A stretch of DNA of 64,000 bases from Rhineura floridana (Eukaryota > Chordata > Lepidosauria > Squamata > Rhineuridae), in NCBI RefSeq assembly GCF_030035675.1, contig NC_084482.1, forward strand, positions 178,278,373-178,342,372, read 5' to 3'. A program made the position numbers and the translations under genes. The notes below the pieces were generated by a model that saw only the letters and a list, made by a program, of their open reading frames with translations, ran no database searches and was not told where the DNA came from. This document shows positions 33,622 through 46,081 of this stretch, in pieces. How positions within the stretch are numbered: the first letter of the stretch is position 1; every line of letters begins with the position of its first letter.

Positions 33622-34592
33622 TAAGAACAGCCTGCTGGATCAGGCCATTAGCCCATCTAGTCCAGCATCCTGTTCTCATAGTGGCCAACCAGTTGCCCAT
33701 AGAAACCTGCAAGCAGGACTTGAGTGCAAAGAGCACTCTCCTCTTCTGTGGCTTCCAGCAACTGCTACTTAGAAGCATACTGCCTCTGACTATGGAGGCA
33801 AAGCACAGCCATCATGGCTAGTAGCCACTGATAGCCTTTTCTTCCATGAATTTGTCTAACCCTCTTTTAAATCCATCCACGTTTGTGGCCATCACTGCCT
33901 CTTATAGGACCAAATTCCATAGTTTATGCACTGTGTGAAGAAGTACTTTCTTTTGTCTGTCCTGCGTCTTCCAACATCTTCTGCATCTTCATTGGATGTC
34001 CACAAGTTCTAGTGTTATGGGAGAGGGAGAAAAATGTTTCTCTATCCACTTTCTCCATGCCACACACAACTTCTATCATGTCACTTCTTACTTGCCTTTT
34101 CTCTAAACTAAAAAGCCCCCAATGCTGCAACCTTTCCTCATAGGGAAGTCCATCTATCCCCTTGATCATTTTGGCTGCCCTTTTTTGGAACCTTTTCCAG
34201 CTCTACAATATCCTTTTTGAGGTGAAGTAACCAGAACTGTACAGTACATAGTATTCAAAATGTGGCCACACCACAGATTTCTACAACAGCATTATGATAT
34301 CACCAGTTTTATTTTCAATGCCTTTCCTAATGATCCCTAGCATGGAATTTGCCTTTTTCACAGCGGCCGCACACTGGGTTTGACATCTTCATCGAGCTAT
34401 CCACTACAACCCCGAAGTCTTGTTCCTGGTCAGTCACCACTTGCTCAGACCCCATCAGTGTATATGTGAAATTAAGATTTTTTTTGCTCCAGTATGCATA
34501 ACTTTACACTTCCTTACACTGAATTGCATTTGCCATTTTACCACCCATTCACTCAGTTTGGAAAAGTTCTTTTGGAGCTCTTCACAATCCCC
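33622..34592 (-). mobile_element. CR1 LINE, long 3' region, minus strand
   Basis: Begins ACATAAGAACAGCCTGCTGG, includes 'CATCTAGTCCAGCATCCTGT' and 'AAGAAGTACTTTCTTTTGTC', and extends to 'GGAAAAGTTCTTTTGGAGC'. Nearly 1 kb of CR1 3' sequence in the intron, on the same strand as the gene. Confidence 0.88.
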
Positions 34593-35725
34593 TTCTTTGT
34601 TTTAACAAAGAACTTTGTGGCACCTTAAAGACTAGCAGATTTATTGTGGCATGATGCATGAAGTATTATTCTCAGTTGGGAAGTCTATACACACATGCGT
34701 ATAGAGAGAAAAACAGTAAACACTGGGGTCAAATGGCAATGAAATGGAAAATGTACTGTCTGTGACAATTCAATTAAAGCTTAAATGTATGCAGAATAAA
34801 CACAATAACCATTCACACCAGCTGTAATTACTGATAACACAATCAACCTAGAGTCACTATGTTAATTAACATTTTTAATAGGATAAGAAATCCTACTTCC
34901 GGATATGTTCAAATTCAGCAGTTCCATGCTGGAGTCTCACTTTTCAATTCTCTTGTTGAAGAACAGGTTAATGTGACATAAGCTGCAAAGAACAGCCTTT
35001 TTAATCAAAAAGGGAGGTGAAACAAGAAAAAACTATAAGACCTTTAAGACTGCAACTCTTCAGGTATCACTAGACTATAAATCTATGCTGGATTTATATC
35101 ATCTGAACTCTCATGGCATCACCCAAAAAATCTAGGATACTCGACTTCCCCAAAGAACTACATTTTTTGGGGTTCTCTGACAACAGGGAATAACAAACTA
35201 TGTTAGGCCTAAGTACTTATAAGAGGAATTTGAACATATAATATCTCTTTTTAAAAATCAGTTGGCCAGTCAGCATTTGATCTGGCATGTGGATTCGAAG
35301 CATTTTTTTAAATTGTAGGAGCAAAAGCATTTCAACTATTGACACACATCTACCCACAAATTAGACTATGCACAGAATAATGTGCATGGCAGCTTAATTA
35401 GCATGGCAAACTATGTGTAGAATAATATTGAAGTTTAATCTGTTCAAGAAAAGCCCATAATTGTGCAATCATGGCATGAGCCAGAAAAACTGCATATACA
35501 GATAGACATTTTAAAGTGGAATGTTTATATTTTGACTGGAAAGACATCAAATATTTTCTTCCACTTGTTTTGAAAACAGAATAGTCAGGCTTGCTTGTAT
35601 TCATTATAAGCTATGGCTCCTGTGTGAGCTAAATGGGTTTAACAGCCATTTTTGTTTCCTATAATCTGTTTTGAATTTTTATTCTAAAATTATAGCCAGG
35701 CCATAATTTGTGTCGTAACTATAGT

Positions 35726-35897
35726 GTGTGTTAAAGTAAGATTTGCCCTTGCAAATGATGATGTTACTTTGGACTGCAACCTCCATTAGCCCCAGCTGGC
35801 TGGAGATTATGGGAGTCGTAGTCCAAAACTTCCGGGGAGCACCAGGTTGGCAAAGTAACATCAGCATTTGCAGGGGCAGATCTTACTTTGACACACA
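35726..35897. mobile_element. Foldback element next to an SLC16A7 exon
   Basis: Outer arms: GTGTGTTAAAGTAAGATTTG ... GATGTTACTTTG face CAAAGTAACATCAGCATTTG ... CTTACTTTGACACAC. The centre is another foldback of the 'ACTACAACTCCC' kind. Its right end is 36 bp from the 5' splice site of the 144-bp exon. Family uncertain; non-autonomous. Confidence 0.75.
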
Positions 35898-35933
35898 TCT
35901 TTTAAGGAAAGTCAAGAAAAGGTTTGCCATTAC

Positions 35934-36077
35934 CTGTGATAAGTCCAGCGCAAATGTACAGTTGAAAAATGCTTGTGCAGAATGCTGCAGAAACCATCCC
36001 TATGCCACATAGCAAGCCTCCAAATATGACAACTGGTCGACTACCAAAGCGGTTCACCAAAACACTGCTGATGGGAC
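35934..36077 (-). CDS. SLC16A7: Monocarboxylate transporter 2, internal exon (144 bp)
   Basis: Encodes part of a 12-helix plasma-membrane carrier of the MCT family, which moves lactate, pyruvate or ketone bodies together with a proton. The exon reads GPISSVLVNRFGSRPVVIFG and continues to LYICAGLITG, covering roughly helices 2-3. It contains the family's conserved N-R-F-G-S-R-P-V segment. The acceptor AG is at 36079-36078 and the donor GTAATG starts at 35933, which gives 144 bp; 144 bp is the usual size of this exon in MCT1-4 genes. It begins with bases 2-3 of a Gly codon and ends with base 1 of another Gly codon, matching the phase of the next exon. A foldback repeat ends 36 bp from the donor. 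MCT2 is preferred over MCT1, MCT3 and MCT4 from the next exon; the paralogue call is an inference. Confidence 0.93.
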
Positions 36078-38135
36078 CTAAAAAAAAATTTACGGTGGGA
36101 AAATGAATCCCTGTAACAAACATTTCTAAACAAGATATACTTTCAAGATAAAATGGTTAAAATAGTTTAAAGGATTAAGTAATGCTTAAGTTATTAGGAG
36201 CATCTTCCAGATTAATGGTTAGGAGAAGCAAACAAATATGCATGCATACGCAGTAAATGCATGGCCACATGGTGCGTTTCTAAAATTAATTTCTTTATTT
36301 GCAAATTTAACAAAGAAAACAGAAGAAAAAATTATTAAAAATACAACAACAACAATACCACCACCATCAGCTCACATCATGGATACAATAACCATCAGTA
36401 CATCCATTTTAAATTATACATATGAGTTAATACAACCCCTCCAAATAGGTATCCACAAAAATTGATGTCTCACATTGTGTTTTTTACAGGGGCACAGTAT
36501 GCTCATTCATGACATTCAATCCCATGAGATTGTCTCCTCCTATCTGCATGGCAGAAGAATACAAACTACATGGCTTAAAACAGGCGACCAGTGAGAGATT
36601 CTGTTGCACTCATATATTCTACCTTTTTTTATCCCTCCCTCCCTCCCATTTAGATCCAATGAAAAACAGGCTATAGCCACGCCCAGGTTATCCTGTAGGT
36701 TCCTGAGGGATAATATAATATCACTCAGAATTTCATGCAAGACTTTTAGAAAACATATTTCAGTGAAAATAATCTGTGTTACAACAAATATAGTGAGATG
36801 GCAAGATAGCTACCATAGTTAAATAGCAAACCAAAGTTTGTTTTGCCATGATGAAAACATGATGTCTAACACCAAAGGAGTGACTGTTAATCAGTTGCAA
36901 CAAAACCAACAAAGACTCTTGTGGGACTTAAGAGTCTAAGAAAATGACTCTGACATAAGATCAGAACCTACTTCATTAAATGCATATCGAGCATCATCTC
37001 AGTTGGCAGATTATATGTACAGCTATAGTTAAAGAGATAGAGTGAAAATAGCGGAGCCAAAAGGCCATGGAAGGCAAAGCCAGGAATTATGTTATCACCA
37101 ATCTCAGCAACTGCAAATGCTTACTCAGTTTTGTATTCATTTAAGATTTGAACAGAAATGTCAAAGATCAGACCACTTGCATTTCATATAATTGCCAAGT
37201 GAGAGAATACATTTCATTCATCTCACAAAGAAAGGCTCAAGACGATGAAAGATTATGCTATAAATTCATCTATTAATCTTTAAGGTACCACAAAACTACT
37301 GTTTATGGTGTCTGATTGCCACTTTAGATTGCAGAGTGAGGACAAAATAGCAGTCCATATCATCATAGCTGTGTACAACTTATGCCCTGATTCCATTCTC
37401 CTTGTTGAAAGTTTTGGATCGTCCTTCATTGTAACCTATGCAAAGTAACCTCCTACTTATTATTAAAAGGGGGGTATTACAGTTCTGTTTCTTAATTAAG
37501 AGAGCTAGGTGAAAATTAAGGTAGGAGAAACAGCTGGCAAAGATCTGGCACACTCGTAAAGCTGCCATGTGCTTGCCTTGACCTTGCCAAGGAAGTGGCA
37601 GAAGTATTGACAGATTCTCCTGAAAAGCTTCAGAACTGAGGAAGTAGCCTTTGAGATCTAGTCAACAGCTGCTGAAGGTTTTATCAATACAGCCTGCAGC
37701 TTTCAATTTTTTTTTTAAAAAAAAGCCACCTGAGAACATTCATTACTGGCCTGATGCATGGAACAGATTGGCCTGTTGCCTGGCTCCTTCTAATGGGGAA
37801 CCTGGAGGACAAAGAGAATATACTGGCTCCTTATTGCACCCAAATCTGCTAAGGACAGTTGTCTGACTTCAACAACTGGGTATGAGATTTTAAACCCTGG
37901 ATATTTTGCAGAAAACAAATAAGCAAATACACTACTTTCCTTTCAGTCCCCAAGCCGTTAGCGAGACAACCAGTTACATTACTTCTTCCTCTCAATGACT
38001 TTTTGGATTCTATGTATTCTGTCATCAGAGAAAAGGGGTGAAAATGCGGAGAAAAATAAAAACTGGTATGCTTTTCATGTGCTGAAATTAAATGTAGGGC
38101 TCAATTTGATCCAGGGATTACTAAAGTCCTGGAAG
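36078..38135 (-). other. Upstream intron of SLC16A7, first part
   Basis: Intronic if the gene continues upstream. 36285-36440 on the minus strand ends in an A-rich, L1-3'-like sequence. About 36900-37310 has ends matching the repeat at 34593 (a 'CTTTAAGGTACCACA' type terminus) and is probably a non-autonomous DNA element. The rest shows nothing recognisable. The start-codon exon with its PDGGWGW motif was not found here or further on. Confidence 0.45.
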
Positions 38136-38335
38136 AGTCGTAGTTCGGTGGTAGAGCACATGCTTTGCATTCAAAAGGTCCTCGATTCAGTCCTTGGCAT
38201 ATCCAGGGAGGAAGGGAAATACTCCTGTCAGAAATCCGAGGGTGGGGCAGGCTGCTGCTTGTCAGCATAACATGTACTTACAGTAGCTAAAAGGACCAAT
38301 GTTTTGTCTTGGTATAAGACAGCTTTATACATTCA
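38136..38335 (+). mobile_element. tRNA-derived SINE, plus strand
   Basis: Head with GTAGTTCGGTGGTAGAGC (A box) and CGATTCAGTCCTTGG (B box), then the body and 3' end 'GACCAATGTTTTGTCTTGGT' with AAGACAGCTTTATA. Confidence 0.8.
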
Positions 38336-38437
38336 TAGCATGTAAAGCAATAATAAGAGAGTCACTGTGTGCCCCATTTCTGTCACCACTGAATAAACAT
38401 GATATATCTTCCAACTCTTGGGATTAGTATTTCTTAG

Positions 38438-38592
38438 CATGGACTACAACCTGGGAGACCAGGGTTCGAATCCCCACACAACCATGAAGCTCACTGGGTG
38501 ACCTTGGGCCAGTCACTGCCTCTCGGCCTCATGAAAACCCTATTCATAGGGTCACCATAAGTCGGAATCGACTTGAAGGCTTGGCATTGAAA
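38438..38592 (+). mobile_element. Sauria SINE, 5'-shortened
   Basis: GGGTTCGAATCCCC (B box), GTGACCTTGGGCCAGTCACT, and the BovB-like end CATAAGTCGGAATCGACTTG. Confidence 0.85.
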
Positions 38593-38685
38593 CTATGCAT
38601 TGCTCAAGTGCAATAAAGTCAGCTGTCTAGTCCTGAATTGTGATCCTTGGTTCACTCCCCTGAATTTATGCACTTTCCCATTTAA

Positions 38686-38938
38686 GAATATAAGAAGAGT
38701 CTACTGATTCAGGCCAATGGTCCATCTAGTCCAGTATCCTGTTGTTATGGGAAGCCCACAAGCAGGATCTGAGTGCAAGATCACTCTTCCCTCTTGTAGT
38801 TCTCAGAAACTGATATTCAGAAGCATACTGCCTCTGACCATGGAGGCAGAGCAATAGCCATCATGGCTAGTAACCACTGACTTGTCTAGTCCTCTTTTAA
38901 AGCCATACAAGTTGGTGGCCATCACTATCTTAAAAAGT
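38686..38938 (-). mobile_element. CR1 LINE 3' fragment, minus strand
   Basis: 'AGAATATAAGAAGAGTCTAC', 'CCATCTAGTCCAGTATCCTG' and 'GGTGGCCATCACTATCTTA' match CR1. The hAT element begins shortly after it. Confidence 0.85.
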
Positions 38939-38959
38939 CACTTAAAACACAGTTGCAGC

Positions 38960-39649
38960 TAGGGATGGGGTTCGCTGCATGGTGCCAATCCGCATGCATT
39001 TTGATAGTCCATTGTTTCTTTACTGGTCCGTCCTTTTTTTGTTTCCACTTTCTCTGGCGCTTGCCAATTCGATCTGCTGTGCACGTTTTTGGGTGATTCG
39101 ATCCGCAGGGGGGTTTTGGGGGTTGCAAAAATTACATAATTATTTTCGTAGATACTTATGTAAATGACAGCATTCCATGTAGTTTTTTTGGCAGTGGAGA
39201 AAAACATTGTGTAATGTTTAGGTTGCTTTACGATCTGGTTTAAGCAAGGAATTCTAGGTTTGTTTAAATCATTTAAAAACTCTCACACTTACACAGGGCA
39301 CCAGGAGCTGCGCCAATGATTGAACATCAACAAGCATCTCATGAGGGGCGGCAATTGAAAGTTAAAAAACACAGTCTGAGAGAGTATGGGAGAGGCACAG
39401 GCAGGCAGGCAGCGGTGGCGCCCCTCCTCACCTCACAGACACTGTTACTGTCAGTGACACAGTGCCACACACACACACACAGTTAGCACAGAGAGAGTAA
39501 GAGCACGAGAGAGACAGCCCTTGGTTAGCTCAGGACATCAGCAACAAAAGAGGGGGGCGGGGTGAGGCGGGTAGCGTGGGCCAGTCTCCTCCTCATCATC
39601 ATGTTTCCAACACAAGAAATTCATAATGCTCTGAGATATCTTGTTTGAA

Positions 39650-39680
<31 letters not shown>

Positions 39681-40074
39681 TATACTGCCCCATAGCCGAA
39701 GCTCTCTGGGCGGTTTACAGTAACTAAAAACATTAAAACAAATATTGCAAAATGATCTGACAATTAACACTGAAGATATATAGCCAATTTTTTGCATTAT
39801 ATTGCAATAATAACAATTTTTTCATAATATAAAATGGACAAATGGAAATCCTGTGTTTGACACAACATCTTAATTACAAAAAGAAATTACGTAAAATAGG
39901 GAGAGGATTTTGAAAAAAAATTCTTTCTGATTGTAGTTGTGGCTGTAAAATCCATGCTGATTACAGCCGAGGCCTGTCACAAGAGATCGGTGCTCCAAAG
40001 AGATAGTAAACTAACAAATTCAGTCAGGATCCAGTATCAGGTTCAATTTTCTCAGATATTCTCCCCCATCCCTA
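38960..40074. mobile_element. hAT-type non-autonomous element, about 1.1 kb
   Basis: Terminal inverted repeats TAGGGATGGGG at the left and CCCCATCCCTA at the right. Flanks GTTGCAGC (38952-38959) and CTTGCAGC (40075-40082) are an 8-bp duplication with one change. The interior holds a GC-rich stretch with (CA)n near 39460-39480 and a nested L2 tail at 39657-39735. No transposase frame. Confidence 0.8.
39657..39790 (-). mobile_element. L2-type 3' end nested in the hAT element
   Basis: TTTATTTATTTATTTATATA followed by CTGCCCCATAGCCGAAGC and TCTCTGGGCGGTTTACAG: the reverse of the L2 end at 11360-11431. Confidence 0.8.
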
Positions 40075-40082
40075 CTTGCAGC

Positions 40083-41479
40083 ATCAACCTGTCCAGGATG
40101 GACAACCAAAGTGCTATTGAGGCTTTTCAGGATCTAATACGCATTTAATTAGAAGCTTGAGTGTGGAAGAGCAATGTCTTGTGCTGAAGGGTCCTACTAC
40201 GGATGCAAGCAACAACTCAGACATCCTTTTTATTGTGCATTCATTATGCTATTGGCAGGTCACACAGGACCCCACTTTCAATACTGTTTGCTCCTGCAAA
40301 AGTTTTGGGGCGGTCACACTGTTTCATTTCCCGTCAGTGCAATATCCCATAACTTCCAGCTGAAATCCTGACACAAATGTTCTGGTTTGTTTTTGTTCCA
40401 CTGTAGCTCCCCTTGACAACAACAATTCGGCAGCATTGGGAAAGCATTGCAGAACAACTAAAAAGGCAGAATAAACCCACCCTTAATTCACTATTATTGT
40501 GTCAAAACATGTTGCAGAATACAATAAAACACCAGCCTGGAGGAGCCCCAAGAAAGGTTTACGCTGTATCTACGAAAAAACAAGGATTTAAATCAGTATA
40601 GTTCCCTTTACTGATTTTGAAATTGCAACTATAGACTTCCTGCTTCAGCCCCTCCATCATTAATGATCATTCATTTAGCACTTGAACTTAGCAAAATACT
40701 TTTATATGCAATGTTTCTTTCATTTATTGTCAGAAGAGTCTGATTAAGATCTCTCTACATGATCAGACATCTGGGATCAGCAACCTTTTAATCCAACATA
40801 ACCTTTCATTTGTTTACATATTGAAGGATGAGTTAAAGTCTAAGCTGAAAGAGAATCTTTTTCAAGAACTATTGAAAATGCTCTTGGCTCAACTGTTCTG
40901 GACCCCAGCAGATTACATAGTGATTATGTAAACAAGACCATGATGTCATTTCTGGTAGACAGAGGTGGCAAGAGTGCAGTGCCTGCAAAGACAAGTGACC
41001 TATGAATGACAAGAGTTTGGTTGGAACTGCTTGTGTCTGTTGACAGAGGTTGCTGTTTCAGAATGGTATCCTTGAGTCAGCAGCTTTTGAGTCACAGACA
41101 TTCCTATTATTCTCATCTGATAATGAAAAGAGGCTAAGAAGTAGTAAATTACTCAATGCATTGTCTCTTATGTTAAATCAGTATGTTAAACCAATAATTT
41201 CCACAAACCTTCTAAGATCAAATGTCCTAAAGAACAACCAGTGATTTGTTTCATCATCCAAGATGGGGGGGTGTAGATGAACCAGTAGAAGCAAAAGAGA
41301 AATTTCCAATATTTGTTGTATTAAGCAGCATGAAAACTTCAAAGCAGAATTCCATATTAACTTTTTTTAATCCTAAAGTTTGTATACAATTGAGAAGGGA
41401 GATGGCTTTGTCTGATATATGAGCACAGATTTCAGGGAAAGACAAAGTATCTTCCTTCAAAAGGGTGCTCACAGAAATA
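40083..41479. other. Unassigned sequence
   Basis: No gene or named repeat recognised. Several short open frames without domains. Confidence 0.35.
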
Positions 41480-41732
41480 ACTGAGCAGAGCAGAGGGAGC
41501 TGTGTCAGCTGGTCCAGAGGATATACAAGTGAGTCAGCTCTCAGACAGCGAGTGAACAGAGTGAGCGAACAGGGAGAGCTAACAGGAGTTTGGCCCTAAG
41601 GTCCCTAATTTTTTTTTCTTGTACTGCGCACCACATATCAGTAGGACTCTCCTCTTTACCCTAAAAGAGGACAGGACAAACCACAGGCCATTCCAATACA
41701 AGTAGGAAGAAAGAAACAAAAGGCACTAGACT

Positions 41733-42299
41733 ATGGATGGGAAGAACACTCCAGTGGTGATGACCTGCAAGGTGAGTGCAATGTTTGTTTTCTTGCCTGA
41801 GAAGAACATGGCGTGCATGTGCAACAAATGCAAACTGGTGGCACTGTTGGGGAAAAAAGTGAGAAGCCTGGAACGGCAGGTGGCCACACTGAAGAATATA
41901 AGAGAAGACGAAGAGTTCTTTGATAGAATGCTGGAACAGCAGCAGCAGAGAGAAGTACAGGAGGTGGAAGAACAACAGCATGTTGAAGCAGAAGAGGAGA
42001 CTGTTGTGAAGAGCAACAACAACATGGAGGAAACTCCATAGAAAAGGGTGACAGTTAGGAGCAGAATAGCTAGAAGACACCTTTCACAGGTAGAACTATG
42101 GAACCACTTTCAGGCACTTGAGAATGAGACTGGAGGGCAACCTCCAGGGGAAGAATTACAGGAGACCCCATGCAACAATGAGCAAGAGACTGAAGCTCAG
42201 TCAAGCAGAGGCAATGAACCCACGCCCCACATCAAGAATAGAAGAGGAGGAGTAGTGGGAGACTCCCTACTGTGTGGGATTGAAACCCAAGTATGCTGA
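41733..42299 (+). pseudogene. CR1 ORF1 (Cys-rich/coiled-coil and GDSL-type region)
   Basis: The first 103 codons (to 42041) start with ATG at 41733 and give a Cys pair region (CMCNKCKLVALLGKKVRSLE) followed by a Glu/Gln-rich coiled coil (RMLEQQQQREVQEVEEQQ). An in-frame TAG then interrupts. The same frame continues as KRVTVRSRIARRHLSQVELW and reaches GGVVGDSLLCGIETQVC, where GDSLL corresponds to the start of the esterase (SGNH/GDSL) domain known from CR1 ORF1 proteins. After a further stop the frame decays. Real LINE ORF1, no longer functional. Confidence 0.78.
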
Positions 42300-42862
42300 G
42301 AAGATCCATTGACTTGCCAGATATGCTGTCTCCCTGGAAGATGGATTAGAGATGTGACGGAAGGGTTGCCATCACTCATAAAGCCCATCCCTTCCTTCTC
42401 ATCCATGTGGAAATAAATGATACAGTCAAGCACAGCTATGAAGAAATCACATCCGACTTTGAAGCTCCGGGAAGGAAACTCAAGGACTTTGGTGCCCAGA
42501 CAGTTTTCTCATCCATCCTTTCGGTACTTAGAGGAGTAGAAATGGAAAGAAAAATACTTCAGGTGAATGACTGGCTAGAAAAGTGGTGCTGACATGAGAG
42601 GTTTGGATTCTGGGACCACAGGCTATGCTTTCTGGAAGACTGCTAGCACCTCACAAGGACTGGGAAGAATATGTTTAGCCACAGCATGCAGAACTTCATC
42701 AGGAGAGCTTTAAACTGAATCCTAAGGGAGAGGGAGACGTAAACTTGGAGGTAACGACTAACAAAGGCTTGTGCACAGTAAGACAAACTGAGAGAACAGC
42801 TCTAATGGGGCCCAGTAATAGTCTTCATAAAAATATAGGAAGGAAGCAAGACCATAAATCAC

Positions 42863-43602
42863 ATGGACTTCAATGTCTGTATACTGTATAATGCCCAGAG
42901 TATGGAAAACAAACAGGACAAACTTGAACTCTTAATACAGGAGGATAAATACAACTTGATAGGTATAACTGAAGCTTGGTGGGATGACTCCCATGAGTGG
43001 GACACAGCAATTGAAGGATATAACTTGTTCAAAAAGAACAGAAGGAATAGGAAGGGAAGTGGAGTTGTGCTATATGTTAAAAATATATATATCCCTGCAT
43101 AGAAATAAAGGAGAACAAGCTTGGTAGCTCCACCGAGAGTATCTGGATTAAAATAAATGGGGCAAGAAATAAAAATATCCTGGTAGTTGGAGTCTATTAC
43201 TGACCACCCAATCAAGGAGAAGACAAGGATGAAACTTTTGCAATGCAAATTGCCAATGTTTTGAGGAGGCATTATGTAGTAGTAATGGGGGACTTCAATT
43301 ATCCTGATATCTGTTGGGAGACAAATTCTGCCAAACACGGCCCTTCCACGAAATTCCTGACTTGTGTTGGAGAATTTTTTTTCCTACAGATAGTGGAGGA
43401 AGCAACTAGAGGATCAGCTATCCTGGACTTGATTCTAACCAAAAGAGATGACTTGGTGGATGAAGTGGAAGTTATGGAAACTCTGGGGCAAAGTGACCAT
43501 GATATATTTCAGTTCTTGATTTTAAAGGAAGCAAAAGTTGAGAGTAGCATTCGCGTACCCTGGACTTCAGGAAAGCTGATTTTAATAAACTCAGACCAAT
43601 AG
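42863..43602 (+). pseudogene. CR1 ORF2 apurinic-like endonuclease, broken
   Basis: Endonuclease-exonuclease-phosphatase fold signals: CILYNAQSMENKQDKLELLI (N-terminal Asn-Ala block), LIGITEAWWDDSHEW (catalytic Glu), GSGVVLYVKN, then VVVMGDFNYPDICWE (GDFN) and LGQSDHDIFQF (SDH). A stop at 43100 and a shift before 43243 split it. It ends at VPWTSGKLILINSDQ, where the link to the reverse transcriptase should follow; the RT is missing here. Confidence 0.85.
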
Positions 43603-43754
43603 TAAGTAAGATTCCATGACAAGTGACCCTAATGAGAAAAGGACTCCAAGATGGGTAGGAGTTTCTAAAAAAGGAAATTCTAAAGGCACAATGGTAAACA
43701 ATTCCATCAAGGAAAAAAGGGGGAAGACAGCAGAAGAAGCCAATGTGGCTTCAT

Positions 43755-43957
43755 GAAACCTTTTAAATGTTTTAAAACCTTTTTTAAAGATGTTTTTAAA
43801 GATGTTTTGTTTTAATATGTTTTTAATGGTTGTGTGTTAATATATTTTGAAGTCTGTTTTTATGATGTTTTAAAGTGTTTTAGTGCTTATGTTTGCCGCC
43901 TGGGAGAAAGGGTGGGACACAAATAAAATAAAATAAAATAAAATAAATAAATAAGAC
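43755..43957 (+). mobile_element. L2-like LINE 3' end nested in CR1
   Basis: T-rich 3' UTR ending GTTTGCCGCCTGGGAGAAAG, GGTGGGACACAAATAAAAT and an (AAAAT/TAAA) tail. Confidence 0.75.
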
Positions 43958-44911
43958 AGAAACAAAATTTAAAGGGATCTTGATAGACTGGAGCACTAGG
44001 CTGAAAACAACAGAATGAAATTTAACAGGGATAAGTGCAAAGTTCTACAACTAGGAAAAAGAAACCAAATGCACAGTAATAACATGGGGGATACTTGGCT
44101 CAGTAATACTACATTTGAGTAGGGTTGTCAGGTGTCCGGTTTTTGCCCAGAGACTCCAGATTTTTGGGGTGCTCTCTGGGTCTTCGGGTGGGTGACCTTA
44201 ATCTCCTAACTCTTAGCTTTCATTTCTAAAAAAAAATAAATTTCTAGGTGGTCTGGTTCCCAAGATATACACCAAAATGTCAGCTCCCCCCCGCAACTTC
44301 AGTTAAATGAGCTTGTAGCTGCTCTAATCCTGCCCTTTCAGATTTGTAGCCAATAAGTGAAGTCAGGGTTGTGATTCACAACACAGTAACTAGAGCCCTT
44401 TGCAAGTCAGAAAACTGTTTTTTCCTGCTTTTCTGAAAATCTCATCAATTGAGTAAGTATATAGCTTTTAGTCTTTTTCTCTCTTGTGTGCAGGAGTCAA
44501 ACAAGTTTAAATTTTCCAGGGCTGTTGAAGAGGGCACTGTTTTGAAAACCTCTAATCCCACATACCCCGATGATTTCAATAGGATTTGCTTTTGAGTATA
44601 CATGGTTAGGATTGTGCTGTAATTTAATGGGACTTTTGAGTGAACATAGCAAAGGATTCTTGTATTGTAAATCTTTCTCTCCCCCTCCAATCCTATTTTC
44701 TGAAGCAATTAGGCAGGGGTTACATAGGTATCACTCCTTTTATTTTGTAGGAAATTAATACTGATTTTATTTTTTTTTAATGTTTTGCAATGACCAACTG
44801 GTTTTGACAATAAACTATTATATGGGGTGTACGTATTTTTACATCTCCAGTGCGTGTGTGTTCCTTTGTTCCTAAAAATAAGAGACCCAACGGCCACAAT
44901 GACTCCAAAGT

Positions 44912-45430
44912 TTATTTATGTATTTTAATTACAACATTTATGTATCACTTTATTGTAAAAAAAAATCTCAAAGCAGTTTACAGAAAGAATTAAAAGAATA
45001 AAATTATTGGCCAAAACAGTTAAAGACAGGTATTTAAAAATACTCAAAATAATAAAACCAACAAGTTAAAAATAGATAAAAACATAATTGTTTCTACATG
45101 CCTAAACAAAAAACGTATTAGCAGGTGTCAAAAAGAGTACAATAAAGGAACCTAATTTCAATAGGCAAAGAGTTCCAAAGCAAAGATGCTGCTACACTAA
45201 AGGACTGATTTCTTACAAGAGCAGAATAAATACAATGTGGCACCCGTAACATGGAAAGCACACCTTGAACTTGGCCTAGTAGCAAATCTGCAAACACTGC
45301 AGATTTCAGAGCAGAGGTATTACGTGCTGATAGGGTCTCACTCATGTCAGCAATTGTACCACAGCATTCTGCACTAACTGCAGCCCCCGGGTCATGCTGT
45401 GCTCCATGGGGATTTCTGTGACCTTGGCTG
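44912..45430 (-). mobile_element. L2-type LINE 3' end, minus strand
   Basis: Minus-strand frames give LQLVQNAVVQLLT, ADLLLGQVQGVLSMLRVPH and LLWNSLPIEIRF, the C-terminal end of L2 ORF2. The 3' UTR with (TAAA)-like bases lies at 44912-44960. The same piece appears in plus orientation near 63780-64000. Confidence 0.75.
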
Positions 45431-46081
45431 ACTGGCTGCTAGGATTTTTTTTGGTTTTGGTTAGGAATCCTGACTGGTTGTGGGATGCTGAGTTTTCTGC
45501 CTTACTCATAGGAATCTTGTTGTGGTTGGTATGGTATTGCATTTAGGAAATCATCACTGTCTTTTCTTTTTCTATTTGCATTTAATTTATCCTTATCCTA
45601 ACCCCCTTTCATCCATAGGAGCAACAACAGTGGTTCCATGTGGTCAGTTCAACCCCCTTAAACCCATTGATGATACAACTTGTTGTTTGCATTATGGTTT
45701 GTTTCTTGCCCAATCGTGATAAAAGAAAATTCACTTACTGGGCAGCATGGCTGCAATTGTTGTTGTTCCCAAGCTGCTGCCTATGAAGGTATACCAACCA
45801 CGTCTATTTTCTCTCTGTCAATTCACTGGAATTGAGTTGGCTGTTAAAGTGAGTTTATAGCAGCCCACATGGTAGATAGAAAAGAGTAGAGAATCTTCTT
45901 ACTCTTACTCATGTCTTAGATCTCTTCCTGAAGTGAAGGATTAAATCTGTAAAGAAAGTTGGAGCAGCCATGTTAAAATGTAGGAGCAGGGCATTCCAGG
46001 CAGGGGGTTGCCAACCCTACTTGCATATGGATATCTTTGCAGAGGATCCCTGGTCAAGCTTTACCAACAACACAATCCAAA

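Larger units (their letters stand above)
33224..35933 (-). other. SLC16A7 intron (2.7 kb)
   Basis: Intron between the 144-bp exon and the large exon. Contains an L2 3' end (33338-33610), a long CR1 3' region (33622-34592), an unclassified repeat fragment at 34593-34760 ('CAAAGAACTTTGTGGCACC' type) and a foldback next to the 144-bp exon. The part from 34760 to 35725 shows nothing recognisable. Confidence 0.75.

Noticed and set aside
28119-36077. Processed (retro)copy of a monocarboxylate transporter
   Set aside because: The three coding blocks are separated by introns with GT/AG sites and matching phases, so this is the intron-bearing gene.
41661-42080. Several minus-strand frames rich in Cys/Ser/Phe
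   Set aside because: They are antisense shadows of CR1 ORF1's CAG/GAA-rich coiled coil.
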